NCBI RefSeq assembly: GCF_049306965.1
Contig: NC_133182.1
Location: forward strand, 41,660,001-41,724,000
Source of the DNA: Danio rerio
Lineage: Eukaryota; Chordata; Actinopteri; Cypriniformes; Danionidae
Length of the DNA: 64,000 bases
Direction: 5' to 3'
The notes under the pieces are model-generated. The model had not been told where the DNA came from and ran no database searches. It worked only from the letters and a program-made list of their open reading frames with translations. This document shows, piece after piece, positions 1 through 11,414 of this stretch. Every line of letters starts with the position of its first letter. The first letter of the stretch is position 1. Made by a program: the position numbers and the translations under genes.

Positions 1-1240
1 GCGAGTGTATGATCAAAAGAAAGCATTATGAATTTTATTGTGCTTTAATTCAGATTAATATATAATATTATATAATATTTGGGCAAGAAGCAAAATCTGA
101 TTTCATATTTAGTCTACTTTTAAGAAACAGACTTGTGTTTTGAGAGGTTGTAGTCATAGGGTGGTTCATCATCATACCAGAACTTTATTCATCTATTTTA
201 GATTTGGGCTATAGCAAGAGCAATGACGCAACCTTAAATGCACCTATAGCAATCCTGTACTGTCCTCTTAGAACACTGTCAAGGGAAATGCATAGGGCTG
301 TGATATGTTGCACACATGTATTTATCTATTATTTGATTTTTAAATTGGTTGATTTTTAATTCATTATTTAGCTTAAATCAAACCTGTCTAGAAACATGTA
401 AGACTGGCCTGAAGCAATAAAAAGTCTTTGCTTTTAAAAATACTGTATTAGTCAGTAATAATAACCAGTCAAGTATTATAAACAAGTAGGCTATGGGTTA
501 GTCAATATTAAAATCCAACTTACAAGTTTACAGAAAAAAACTGAAATATTGTAATTACCTCAAATGAAGGTAACTTTTTCAAAGACATCTGAAGAAGTGT
601 ATTTCAATCATGTCAATTAGCAAAGGATTTTGAACAATGTTGATGATCCTTTCGTGTTTCTTTTTAATGTATTGTTAAATATCTTCAATATCTCACAAGT
701 ATCTCACAAATGTTGTATTTTGTAAAACCAACAAACATTTTTAAAATAAACATTTAGATCTAGCCGTAAGAGCCTGATACGCAGTCAGTCTGTCTGTTTT
801 TGGTGACATTTTCCTGTTTTTATTTCCTGCATATTGGAAACAAATTAACAAATCAGGTGTTTAAACTGTAGACGTTTGGAAACAGTGTTACAAAAACTAA
901 AGATGAGTAAAAATATAAAACTTATTTATTATTTAGTTAGACCTATGAGGTTGACAGTAAACATTTTGTGACGGCTAAGCTTCTAGCCTTTAAAAACAAT
1001 AAAAATACTTAATCGCAATAATTTCATAAACTTGTAAAAGAATCAGGCCATTGAAAACCCCCAAAAAATTATAACATGTACTAAGTCTGCTACAGATCAT
1101 TGACTGTAAAACATTTATTGTGATTTAAGTGAAATTAAGTTATACATTTTAAACTTAAATTAGCAGGTTGGAGAAATTAATAAACGATAGTGCTTAAAAA
1201 TGAGACTAGTTTAAAAAAATCGTGCTAACACGTAATTTAT
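1..1240. other. AT-rich intergenic DNA, no gene seen
   Basis: No exon-like reading frame, RNA gene or clear repeat was recognised here on either strand. The sequence is AT-rich with short homopolymers and scattered AATAAA-like words. It could include the far 3' flank of an upstream gene, but nothing in it shows this. Confidence 0.5.
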
Positions 1241-2056
1241 AGGCTGATTTATACTTTTGTGTTGAGTGATCGGTGTGACTCACGGTCATGCATTTATACT
1301 TCTGCGTTCTATTTTTGTTTCTCTGGAATAATACTTTCAAAACACTAGCGGGCAGTAGGTTTTTATGTTCCTCTGTGTCGAGTTTCTTCGCAGGTATTTT
1401 GTTTTTTCTGAATGCTAAAAGTAGCTAAAACTTGCTCATTCAGAGACAGGAACTGGCAGACTTTAATCATCAAGGAGAGCGCGAAGTCTGCGTGTGCTTG
1501 AAGGCTGATTTATACTTCAGCGTCAAGCGCACACGTATGGTTTGGTGCAGCCTACGCCCTTGCTGCTGCCGTCGGAGTTCCTGACGCGCACCTCTCAAAA
1601 AATCTAACTACACTTTACAACAACACATAGCGCAAGCTCTGTGATTGGTCGGCTTGGTACCGCTGACGAGTTTGGGCAGGACAAAGAGCCGAGTGAGTCC
1701 CTTAGAGCGAGTGTTGGAGTCCTGTGAAGGAGCTCTATATGAAAAGTTATGTTTTAAGTTTACCTTATGATTAAAGTTGCACGTCCGCTGGTTCCTGCCT
1801 TAAAATGAGCGAGTTAGAGCTACTTGTACATTAAGGAAGCATTCAGAAAAAACAAAACACCAGCTAAGAAACTCGACACAGAGGAACATAACTCACTGCC
1901 CGCTAGCTTTTCAGAAGTGTTATAGGAGAAGGAACACAAACAGCGTGCAGAAGTATAAATGCACGGCAACACGCATGGCATGCGCCGTGGGTCACGCCAG
2001 TCACTTGACGCAGAAGTATAAACCAGGCTTGACGCAGAATTATAAATCAGCCTTTA
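1241..2056. mobile_element. Long-terminal-inverted-repeat (foldback) DNA element
   Basis: The left end (AGGCTGATTTATACTT) is mirrored by the reverse complement at the right end near 2032-2055. The mirror continues inward: the stretch at about 1310-1420 (bases around GAGTTTCTTCGCAGG and CTGCCCGCTAG) reappears inverted at about 1835-1965. A further copy of the end motif lies inside at about 1502, so the element may be composite. No transposase frame is seen. It is non-autonomous, its superfamily is not assigned, and the target duplication is unclear. It ends about 380 bases before the mcur1 start codon. Confidence 0.6.
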
Positions 2057-2438
2057 CAACCTATAAACGCGTTTGTTACACACGTTTTGGCCCCAACGGC
2101 CTTCCATAATGTACTCACATCAGCCGACACCAGCACGTGTGCGTAAAACGTCATTGTTTACGATTTCAGTTACAGGAAGTTTAACTAAAGGTGATCGGAT
2201 CTGTTAAACAGAAAGAAAAGCAAGTTAACTTTACATTCTTGTTTTAGAGTAAAGAATAATGTGTGATTGGTTGAGTTCTATGTTTAAGAAGTCTTTTTTA
2301 ATGTATTGACTTTTGAAGACGATCGAAGAAGATCATGAGGTCAGATCAGGACTCGTACCGTCGAGATCCTCCAACATTTTAAAGTTCGTTCACTTGATCA
2401 TATAGTTTATCAAGTGGTTAAGTCAAGGCTTCAGCAGA

Positions 2439-5400
2439 ATGAGGTGTCCACACGGCAGACATCTGATCGCCGGCATCAGCGCATTTAACGGAATAAGACC
2501 TAATCGGTCTGCTCTTCTGCTGCCGAGAGTTTCACACAGGGTGTTCAGAGGTAATGTTACGTACTTGGTATAACTTATATGTTTGAAAGTTCACTGATGT
2601 TGAACTTGATCATGTTTTTTAACATACTCGTCCACCATTGTCTTTATTTCAGAGTTGAGCACTTCAGCTCAAGCTCTACAGTATGATGTGAAAAGATCCG
2701 ACATGGCCAAGTCTGGCAATAGGAAGTTATTCTTCGACACTCATGCAATGGTCCAGCTGCTCGAGGAAAGCGGTACGATTTGTTGCTCATGTTTCTAAAA
2801 CATTCTGGTTCATTTCTAGGCCAGTGACTCATCATCTTGCTCTGTGTCCTTGCAGGTTTCATGACCCAGCAGGCAGAGGTCATAGTCAAAATGATGGTAA
2901 ATATCACTAACTCAAACATGGATATTATGTACAGTGACATGGCTACCAAGACACAGCAGGTGAGATTTTCATTGGCTTTTGAGCTGTTTTGATTGTTTGC
3001 ATAGACTAAAGAACTATGAGCATCAACTATTGATTTCACCATGATCTGAAAATCAAATATTTAATCAGAGACATGCCCAGCCCAAAAAACAGACAGCTCA
3101 GTTACTGTACATTGGGTTTTGTAAGAGAGAAAACATAACAGACAGCTTAGAAGCATGTACGCACACACACAATGGCTAGTAATTCTGGTGAAATAAGGTT
3201 TTGGGATGAGAATTCATAGATAGAGGTGATTTGATTCTTTAATAGAGGTGTTTAAGTCATGGCTAAAGTTGAGATTTACCAAAGTTGAGTGAGATGTGAT
3301 GTTTCATGTACACACTCATCTGTTATTGTTCATACAGCTTTCCTCATATAGGTGGTCAAACTGATTGCTTGACTAATTGTGTTTTACAGGAAATCATGTT
3401 GCAGAAAGTCATGTCTCATATTGCTGCTGTGAAAAAGGACATGATCATTCTGGAGAAGAGTGAATTCTCTGCACTACTGGCGGAGAATGAGGTGAGAACT
3501 TTGATGATCATGTGTGTTTAATAGCCTAATGTCACCATCACTCACTGACACTTGTACATACTGTAGGTGAAAATCAGTTTTCTGTATTCTGTATGTATAC
3601 ATATTACATACTTTGTGCTAATAAAGGATTTGATCATGATATTAATAATAGACATAATAAAAATATTTTTGGGTCCCACTACTGTGTTCATAATGTATTG
3701 CAGAACGCTTCTTAAGGTGGGATGCGGGTAACGTTAGGGACAGGTTTGGTGGTATAGATGTGTTTAAGGTTGGATTAAGGTGTAAGGTATGGTCAACTGT
3801 GTATTTAAAAATGTAATTACAGAAATTTATTACAAACAGTTGAAGTCAGAATTATTAGCCCCCCTGAATTACCCCCCCCCCCATTTTTATTTATTTCAGC
3901 AATTTCTTTTTAATGGCGAGAGGAACGATGATTTGTTCTGTAGACTATCAAACAAAATATATAGCTTAAAGGGTCTAATAATTTTGACCTTACATTGGTG
4001 TTTTAAAAATTAAAAACTGCTTTTATTCTAGCCAAAATAAATCTAATAAAACTCTCTCCAGAAGAAAAAAATATTATCAGACATACTGTGAAAATTCCAT
4101 TGCTTTTTTAAACATAATTTGAGATATATTTAAAAAAGAAAAGAAAAAATAATAATATGGGTTTAATAATTCTACTGTGTAATAACATGCAGGTAAGTAC
4201 AATGTAAAACATGTATTTACACAATAAGTACATTTTAACAAAATAGTAATTTCAGTGTAAGTACATCGTTAAGGTCACCTAATCTAAAGTGTGACCTAAT
4301 ATTGTTGTGTGGCTTACTTTCTTTAAATAACTAAAACATTTGATAAGCACATTTATTTGGAATGGAAAGTGTTTCTAACATTATAGATGTCTTTTTATCA
4401 GTTTAATGCTTACTTATTAAAAGTATTTATAACATAAAATACAGACCACAAGCTTTTAAATGATAGTGTGTACAAATGTATGCATGTGTATATATGTATA
4501 TATTTTACTAAATATATTTAAATAGTCTTTTTAAAATTAAATAATCAGCAAATAAAATAAACAGATCACATCAATAACTTCATTGTTATTATTATTCGTA
4601 ATAATAATAGTAGTAGTAATATAATTGGGCATATTGATGGGAATGGGTGTAAGGGAAGGGGAATAGGAAAAAAATATGTTTAAAGAAGTGAAAATCTCTC
4701 TCTTTATATAGGTAAACATGTACATACAATTTTCATTTTGTTGTATTTTTTTTGTTAATTAATATGTACATTTTGCACATTCTTTTTATGTGTACCACTG
4801 ACTAAGTAAATTATAGATTAATTACAATTCAGTTGACCTAACAGTATTGTGCATTCACCCAGTAAAGAGTTCTGATATATGTTACTTCTTTTACAGAAAA
4901 TCAAGGTTGAGCTGTTACAGCTTAGGATACAACTCGCAGTAAGTTGATTGAACAATTCTGATTTATTTTCAAAAGAAAGGTTTCATTTAGTAAAAGGAAA
5001 GTTTTAGCATCTATTTATTGCTCTAGTCATTGTAGTTTTAAATTTTGATTCTGTGCTATAGGATGTAATAAACAAAAGGCGAGCAGATATCATTTTGGAT
5101 CTGAACATAGAAAAAAGCCGTGTAAAGGAGATGGTAAGTATATATAAAATCATCTTTGTAATTTGGATCTTCACCATGCCTTGAAACTAAAGATTTGTTA
5201 TTTATTTGAGGTGTGCACTGTGCAGTTTAGAATTGCATACGTGATGAAGCGAATGTGTTTGCTCTTTGCTCTTTTAGTGGGCAGACTTTAACAGAAAACT
5301 TATTGGGACCAGGAATGAACTGTTGGAAATGGTAAGATGTGCCAATGTTTATGACAAAAAATGTCGTTTTGATTTTTATCTTTTCACTCTGAAACTTTTT

Positions 5401-6445
5401 AAAACCAGAGTTTCTTTCTTAGAATTCTGAGCAGGATCGTCATGTGACACAGACCAACATGAAAATCGACACAGAAGTGGCTGGCCTGAAGACCATGCTG
5501 GAGGCACACAAACTGGACACTATCAAATATCTTGCAGGTAAAAATGTCAACATCAGGAATAAGGCTGAAAATTAAAACTGATCTTTATTATGTAATTAAG
5601 CACCAATATATCTTGTATAAACAGTATATTTTGCATGCTGTCAAAGTAGACATTTGCCGAAAAACAATAAATCGTAATAATGAATATGTTAAAAATGATT
5701 TTCTTTCTTGGGTTTATTTGTCTTGTTTCTAGTCGAAAGATTGTATTGTTTTAAGAAATAATACGCAAAATAATCTTACATTAAAAGGAAAAACAAGATT
5801 ATTTTTCATGCCTTCATGTAATGCCTTTTTGTAATTTTACCTGTTAAAGTGACTTTTTTGTAGCTTAGGTCAATATCATGATAAACCGTCTACCATGATA
5901 AAAGCTTGAGGAATTAGTCGCTAGAAAACTTTATACTGTCATAAGCCAAAGCTTTGTGTCTAAAATAACGTGTTTAAAGTATTCACGTTTGAACACATTT
6001 TGTTTCTCCTGACAGGAAATGAAATATTTAGGCTTAGTACATGAATTATCATGAGCGTTAAATGTAATGTTGGGATAGTGCATGGCTAGTTTTGCTAATA
6101 AAACAAATACTTCATGTTTTCACTAGAGTGGAAAGTGTTATTAGGTTATCTGAAATTTTACTGAAGTGTTTGACTTGAGATTTTTCCACCATTTGTCTCA
6201 GCAAGTAAGGGCTCAAGCACCTGTACTCACCCGTAAAATGTCCTTGTTCCAGTAATCATACAGAAACAAGGTCACGATGAGCTTTTTCCTGAAAATTGTT
6301 TATGAAGTAATTCAAAGTACAAGTCAGTAAGTTAAATGCTTGTTTCAGTGTTTATTAGCACTAATGAATTGTTGTTGTGCTTTTTGTAGGTTCTGTGTTC
6401 ACATGTCTCACAGTTATACTTGGATTCTATCGGATATGGATGTGA
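2439..6445 (+). CDS. mcur1: MCUR1/CCDC90 family mitochondrial inner-membrane coiled-coil protein
   Basis: Nine coding exons: 2439-2550, 2653-2772, 2856-2959, 3390-3491, 4897-4938, 5062-5133, 5278-5331, 5423-5537, 6390-6445. They total 777 nt, giving 258 residues with intact phase throughout. The N-terminus (about 1-37) is Arg-rich and lacks acidic residues, as expected of a mitochondrial presequence. The DUF1640 core follows ([16 protein letters not shown], then [16 protein letters not shown]), then a long coiled coil, then a C-terminal hydrophobic segment ([17 protein letters not shown]). Family knowledge: MCUR1 supports assembly of the mitochondrial calcium uniporter, and CCDC90B is its paralogue. 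Length matches CCDC90B, but the motifs ([32 protein letters not shown]) match MCUR1 better, so I call it mcur1 with a short N-terminus. The ATG has A at -3. Confidence 0.88.
3671..4303. mobile_element. Nested non-autonomous DNA elements in mcur1 intron 4
   Basis: An outer element begins near GGGTCCCAC (3671) and ends near AAGTGTGACC (about 4303), which resembles a common fish element end. Inside it, at about 3835-4190, sits a copy of a very abundant zebrafish element whose ends read GTTGAAGTCAGAATTATTAG and, inverted, TAATAATTCT. A second copy of the inner family is at 43217-43590. Neither carries a coding frame. The outer boundaries are approximate. Confidence 0.5.
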
Positions 6446-6697
6446 ACATCAGAAGACTTTATTCTTCCTGACAAAACATCTCATCAACCTTGGTTCATTA
6501 GAAGAGCTGTGGTATTCATCGTTATTATGTTGGAGCAAATATCTGTTCATGCTTTATTGTGATGTCAAGTTTAATTAAAAAAAACAAACATGTTATGGAC
6601 AAAAACACTTGAAAATATTTTGGGATTCAAGCAGCTACATACACAATCAATTGGCTTTGTAGTCAATTATGGTTATGCATCAGATCATTTCACATGC

Positions 6698-6703
6698 AAT
6701 AAA
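6698..6703 (+). promoter_or_regulatory. Poly(A) signal of mcur1
   Basis: AATAAA lies about 250 bases after the mcur1 stop codon. It is the first canonical signal in a plausible 3' UTR. Confidence 0.6.
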
Positions 6704-6788
6704 ATGATGTTGCTTAAATACACTGCATATCGAATCAAGAACACGAGAGATCACTTTTTTAAATAAATAATTACATAGTAAATACTTA

Positions 6789-6949
6789 GGCATAATAGCG
6801 CTTCATTTGTGCTTTGTTGGTGTGTACTGTTTTTACTCGACATGTGCTCGCTTCTGGGTTATTAAGCTGAAGACACAATGGTTCCAGCTCATCAAGAAGT
6901 TTTTAAGATTCAGGCCTTCATGGTCAGTGTAAAAGATGCTGAATTGGTC
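6789..6949 (-). pseudogene. Inverted broken copy of part of a dph2 exon
   Basis: Read on the minus strand, this stretch encodes FSIFYTDHEGLNLKNFLMSW and then, in another frame, NNPEASTCRVKTVHTNKAQM and KRYYA. The dph2 exon at about 14935-15093 encodes [39 protein letters not shown] and KRYYA. DNA identity is high over about 160 bases with one net base lost, so the copy is not coding. It corresponds to DPH2 residues of about 222-274, lacks the other exons and has no start. It lies between mcur1 and functional dph2, inverted relative to dph2. A repeat fragment begins just beyond its 5' side (6985). It is a duplicated fragment, not a functional gene. Confidence 0.85.
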
Positions 6950-6984
6950 TCCTTGTGCTCCACTCCAATCTGCAAAAGACATAT

Positions 6985-7200
6985 GGCTGCGTCCGAAACC
7001 GCATACTTCCATACTACATAGTACGCCAAAATCAGTATGCAAGCCGAGTAGTATGTCCGAATTCATAGAATTCGAAAATCAGTATGCGAGAAGTACCAGG
7101 ATGACTTGCTACTTCCAGCGAGATTCCGGAGTGCGGATCCCATGCATGCTGCGCTATCCCATGATGCCCCGCGAGCGAATTCATGAATGGAAGTAAAGGA
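6985..7200. mobile_element. Truncated non-autonomous DNA transposon fragment
   Basis: It starts with GGCTGCGTCCGAAACCGCAT, a terminal motif I recognise from abundant fish DNA elements, followed by internal copies of AGTATGC-like words. The matching inverted right end is not seen before 7200, so the copy is truncated. The family is not assigned with certainty. Confidence 0.45.
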
Positions 7201-7786
7201 CATCCGTCCATGTACCCATCCTTCTGCCTTTGAAGGATATTCCTGATCATCAGTTTCCAGTCATTGCTGAGGTGTGTGATTCCTATTTTTCTCCACATGC
7301 TGCCCTCCAGTCTGTAAAAGACAAAGCAGGACTAACAGAGCTCTACATGCTTGCTGAGCTCCAGCAATGCACAAGCTTGTTTCCCTTCAGTGGGAACTAT
7401 GACATGTGTCTACCGACACTTTGGGAGCTTGCTATATGACCAATCACTCTAAAGAGTAATAAAATAGACCAATGAATGCCTATGAGTTGGCAGAGCCTAG
7501 ATCTGCAGGTGCTGGTGATTAATCATTACTAGAGTATATAACCAGCAAACGTGGAGCGAGCCGAGCGAGTCTTCACTTCAGAGCTTCAAGAGAAACTGAA
7601 GAGAACCTTCTACTAAGCTGTCTTCCAGAAAGAAAGCAGTAATACAGGGTCACAGTGGGGGCTCATGCGTCGCTTTCAGGCCTGTAGACTCCTCACTCCA
7701 CAGTGCGATCCATCTAAGTTTCAAGTGAGTGTGGTGGTGCATCCCCTGGTATGACGGCTCTCTCACTTTATGACACTATGGACCAG
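7201..7786. repeat. Unclassified repeat-like sequence, left of the Harbinger insertion
   Basis: This sequence and 9041-9310 were one continuous stretch before the Harbinger element split them at a CAG target. It includes an open stretch at 7230-7439 of no recognised family and a TATA-like word (GAGTATATAACCAGC, about 7533). I cannot name the family with confidence. Confidence 0.3.
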
Positions 7787-9037
7787 GGGCCTCATGTACA
7801 AAGACTTGCATTGAATTAATACTAAAACATTGCGTACGGACAAAGCTGTAAATGTGCGTTCGCAGGAAAAAAAAATCAAAAGTTTGAAACACTGTGTACG
7901 CAAAATCCCACACATATTCTCTTTGTACATCCAAATTAACATGAAACTGAGCGCACATGCACGAGCACAAAACCCTTTCCTGCCTCCTCCCCCTAATAAA
8001 CATGGTAATGACTCCACTTTGGCAAAACCAAACGAAAAAGCAATGGCAAAATCAAGCAAGAAGAGGAACTTCACAAAATATGAATTGGAGGTGCACCTAT
8101 CAGAGGAAGACCAGAAAAAAACGGTTATTTGAAAGTTTGTCCTCCGAAATGAATAATAATTTAAAAAAAAAAAAAAAATAGAGTGGGAGAGTTTAGCTGA
8201 AGTGGTTATCCCTGTGGCGTCTGAACATTGCACTGTGAATTAATTAAAAAAAGAAATGGTCAGATGTAAAGGTGCAAGTTAAGAGGAGAACAGTGGCGCA
8301 CCGTCAAAGTGTGGACAGAACAGGCGGAGGAACAGGGGATGCTGAACTAACACCCTTTGAGGAGAGAGTTGCCTCAATTGTGGGTGACTCTTGTCTGAAG
8401 TAGTATCCATGTCTGTGGGAGGCACAGATGTATTAGAGGAGCACTTTGTTGGGGCGGTATAAGCAGCACCCCTACGCTCTTATCAAGGCAGCACCACCGG
8501 CATTTCAGCTGCTCAATCGCACATTCTACAACTGACCACGTGCGAGAGTGGGCATCATTGTGCGCTCTTGGTCAGTTTGTGGGTTGTTGAGGGCGATTAA
8601 CAGCCACGTCTTTAATGGGTAACCATGGTCTCCTGAAATACAGTTAAATAATTACGCTCAATAAAATAAAATTAAAAAACTTAGCTGGAATAAAATCTTT
8701 AAATACATCACTCAACATATAAACACCCATCTTGCACCCTGGAACCTTGGAGGCTTTGGATTCGACCACTGACAATGTCCTCTAATAAGGCCAACACTGC
8801 TGTTGCCATAGACTAAGGGTTGTATACATTTGCAAATGCTTTTATATGTTTTAAATTGCGTAATTGGTAAAAAAAAAACAAAAAGTATTGTGTCAATTAT
8901 CCTCTTTTATCAATTATAAATTTATAGCAATGTTTTTCAAGTGTTGGTGCGATACTTTGTAGTGTAAAATTTAAATCGTTAGTAAATCCAAACTTGAGCA
9001 TGAAACCTGGTGTACGCAGCATTGATACATGAGGCCC
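7787..9037 (+). mobile_element. Harbinger DNA transposon remnant with MYB-like gene trace
   Basis: Inverted ends GGGCCTCATGTA are flanked on both sides by CAG (7784-7786 and 9038-9040), a 3-bp target duplication. Family knowledge: zebrafish Harbinger3 elements favour a CWG target. The interior encodes pieces of the Harbinger MYB/SANT-like accessory protein: AKSSKKRNFTKYELEVHLSE near 8046-8105, KKWSDVKVQVKRR near 8248-8290, and ELTPFEERVASIVGD near 8345-8390. Stops and a shift separate the pieces. No DDE transposase is seen, so it needed helper transposase in trans. Confidence 0.85.
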
Positions 9038-9040
9038 CAG

Positions 9041-9310
9041 ATATCCATCGCTGCATTGAAGGGGGGAATTACATGCTGCGATGCAGTCCGTACCCGCTTC
9101 TGTCCTTAGGTGTTGGGAATGAGGTCTTGGACCTGCAATCTGACATGGTGGGCATGCCATCCCGGTTGCTTCGGTGGTGGGACTGGAGATGGCTTGTCCC
9201 CCAGTTTCACGCTGGACAGACTAGACAGGAAGTCCGTAGGAGTCAAGAAGAGGATCAAAGCCTCCAAGCAATGGCCTCATTGGTGGTCAGGTAACACCAC
9301 CTCTGGTTAA
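9041..9310. repeat. Right flank of the same pre-insertion repeat
   Basis: This continues the 7201-7786 sequence past the Harbinger insertion. A frame here (RKSVGVKKRIKASKQW) faintly resembles the basic region before the endonuclease of fish LINEs. It may therefore belong to the LINE piece that follows, but the match is too weak to insist on. Confidence 0.25.
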
Positions 9311-9326
9311 ACCTGGCTGATACTGC

Positions 9327-9990
9327 TTGTGCAACGTTAACAAATCTTGCTTTCTTAACATGGCCATATCCCAGGCAGGCCTATTTACAGACACAGTTTT
9401 TTATAGGCCTATTAGTGTCCTACCTATGATATCAACGTTTTTTGAAAAACTGGTGGTTAAACAAATTGTTTACCATTTAAATAATAGTTATTTTAAATTA
9501 AATCCAAGTCAATTCAGTTTTAGGGTAAATTATTCAACAGAAACTGCTACTTGTTATTTTATTGATACGGTAAAGGCATTCATGAATAAAGGTGGAGTGG
9601 TAGGAGCAGTGTTTCTTGACTTACAGAAAGCATTTGACACCATAAATCTGTTGCGTAAATTATTACATTTTAATTTGTCCGCAAAGGTGTTATGGAAAGA
9701 AGTATAGTATGCTATTGTATGGAAACAGCACCAGCAGCAATCGCAAAGGCCTACATAGGATTGTGCGAACTGCTGGACGCGTAGTAGGAGGTGAGCTTCC
9801 CTCCCTCCAGGACATCTACACCAGGCGGTGCATGAGGAAAGCCAAGAGAATCATCAGCGACTCCAACCATCCAAGCCATAGACTTTTCTCTCTGTAACCC
9901 TCAGGCAGACAGTTCCGCAGCGTCCGGTCACGCACCAGCCGACTGAAGGAAAGTTTCTTCCCTCAGACTGTCAGGCTGATGAACACTTAA
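9327..9990 (+). mobile_element. LINE reverse transcriptase fragments (jockey/L2-like)
   Basis: The frame at 9400-9690 contains YRPISVLPMISTFFEKLVVK, FSFRVNYSTETATCYF and GAVFLDLQKAFDTIN. These are the hallmark RT block 1-3 motifs of non-LTR retrotransposons. After an internal deletion of most of the RT, 9740-9985 encodes the typical C-terminal end (LPSLQDIYTRRCMRKAKRII, then LPSGRQFRSVRSRTSRLKES, then SFFPQTVRLMN). It is broken and internally deleted. The clade is not certain. Confidence 0.8.
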
Positions 9991-10182
9991 CACACCCCAC
10001 ACAAACTATTCCATACCCCTCACTGCATACCATCAATATGTAGCATGCACTGCAATTTAACCAATCCAAACTTAAACAATACTGCCTACAGCTATGGGTA
10101 CATCTATTCATTGTACATATTGCTGTCAACAAACATGTTTTACATTGGGGGGGGGTATTTTTCACTGTCTGTATTTTGCACT

Positions 10183-10553
10183 GGCGACAAAGTAGCGCAG
10201 TAGGTAGTGCTGTCGCCTCACAGCGAGAAGGTTGCTGGTTCGAGCCTTTGCTGGGTCCGTTGGCGTTTCTGTGTGGAGTTTGCATGTTCTCCCTGCGTTT
10301 GCATGGGTTTCCTCTGGGTGCTCTGGTTTCCCCCACAGTCCAAAGACATGCGGTACAGGTGAATTGGGTAGGCTAAATTGTCCGTAGTGTATGAGTGTGT
10401 GTATGTGTGTGTGGTTGTTTCCCAGAGATGGGTTGCAGCCGTAAGGGCATCAGCTGCATAAAAACTTGCTGGATAAATGGACGGTTCATTCCGCTGTGGC
10501 GACCCCAGATTAATAAACGGACCAAACCGACAAGAAAGTAAATGAATGAATGA
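10183..10553 (+). mobile_element. DANA-type tRNA-derived SINE
   Basis: Full-length layout: a tRNA-like head (AGCGCAGTAGGTAGTGCTGT, then GGTTCGAGCC as a B box), the conserved middle (TTCTGTGTGGAGTTTGCATG; CCAAAGACATGCGGTACAGG), and a tail ending in the ATGAATGA repeat. These are cassettes of the Danio DANA family. Reading frames across it are not genes. Confidence 0.85.
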
Positions 10554-10560
10554 CTTTAAC

Positions 10561-11414
10561 TGAGCACATTTTCTTGAGACACATGCCCTAATAAGTGGGG
10601 TCTATCGATCCCTGTGCTGAATTTTAAGTACTTTGAAAATCCATTGACAATCTGTTGTGTGTAAGTGCCTTGAGCTGTTCTGGCATTCAGTTAACACTTA
10701 CAGTACAAGCATTTGCAATATATGTGAACGTAACACACAAGATTGTAGACAGAGTTGGATAAAAAGTTTCTTCATGTTGAAAACAAGAGAAAACTTAAAC
10801 TTTATATTGTGGTTTTTGAGTCGACAAAACTCACAGTCAAAATGATGTTTTGCAGATTAATAAAAAATATTTTAGTACCTTTTGGATGTGTCTGTGTCGT
10901 TGTTATGAAGTCCAGACAGTGAGTATCTCTCCAGAACACTAGACGGCGGTGTGAGGACCTGAAATCCGAGGCACTGAACGTCGAAGAAGAGCGTGTCCTG
11001 TTCCGGAACCTCACGTGGGAGTTGACATGTAATTTGCAGCTCTGTTTTGGTATGTTATATTTTGTTGTAACTTTTAAGAACAAGTTAAAAATTTCAACAA
11101 TTAATAGCAGAGATTCTAGTTATTAAATTAATTATCCTTCTGTCAACAAACGTTGGTTTTAGAGTCGATTTGAACTGTTCCAGTGTAAACTCTCAGCTGA
11201 TCTTACTCTTAAGAGTCCGCCTGCTGCCTGGTTTACACACATATACAACAGTCAACCTGTATATTTTAATCAGTGTGATTCCGTAGTGTGAATGTCTGCG
11301 TCAGTACGTTATCAAACAATGTTTGTAATGACACATTCGAGCTACTTTTCTACTTCAACAACAGTTGAATATTAGATGATGTGCATAAATGATGTTTGCT
11401 TCAAGTGAGAGAAG
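10561..11414. other. Region upstream of dph2, no exon identified
   Basis: No coding exon or named repeat was recognised. The stretch at about 10900-11050 is less AT-rich than its surroundings and may be the dph2 promoter or a 5' untranslated exon. It includes a CTCF-like core ACACTAGACGGCGG at 10936-10949, about two mismatches from consensus. I cannot place the transcription start. Confidence 0.35.

Noticed and set aside
7763-8233. 156-residue open frame on the minus strand
   Set aside because: It lies antisense to the Harbinger element and crosses its left boundary; no family resemblance.
10190-10260. tRNA gene
   Set aside because: The A- and B-box-like words belong to the DANA SINE; there is no cloverleaf with a proper anticodon stem.
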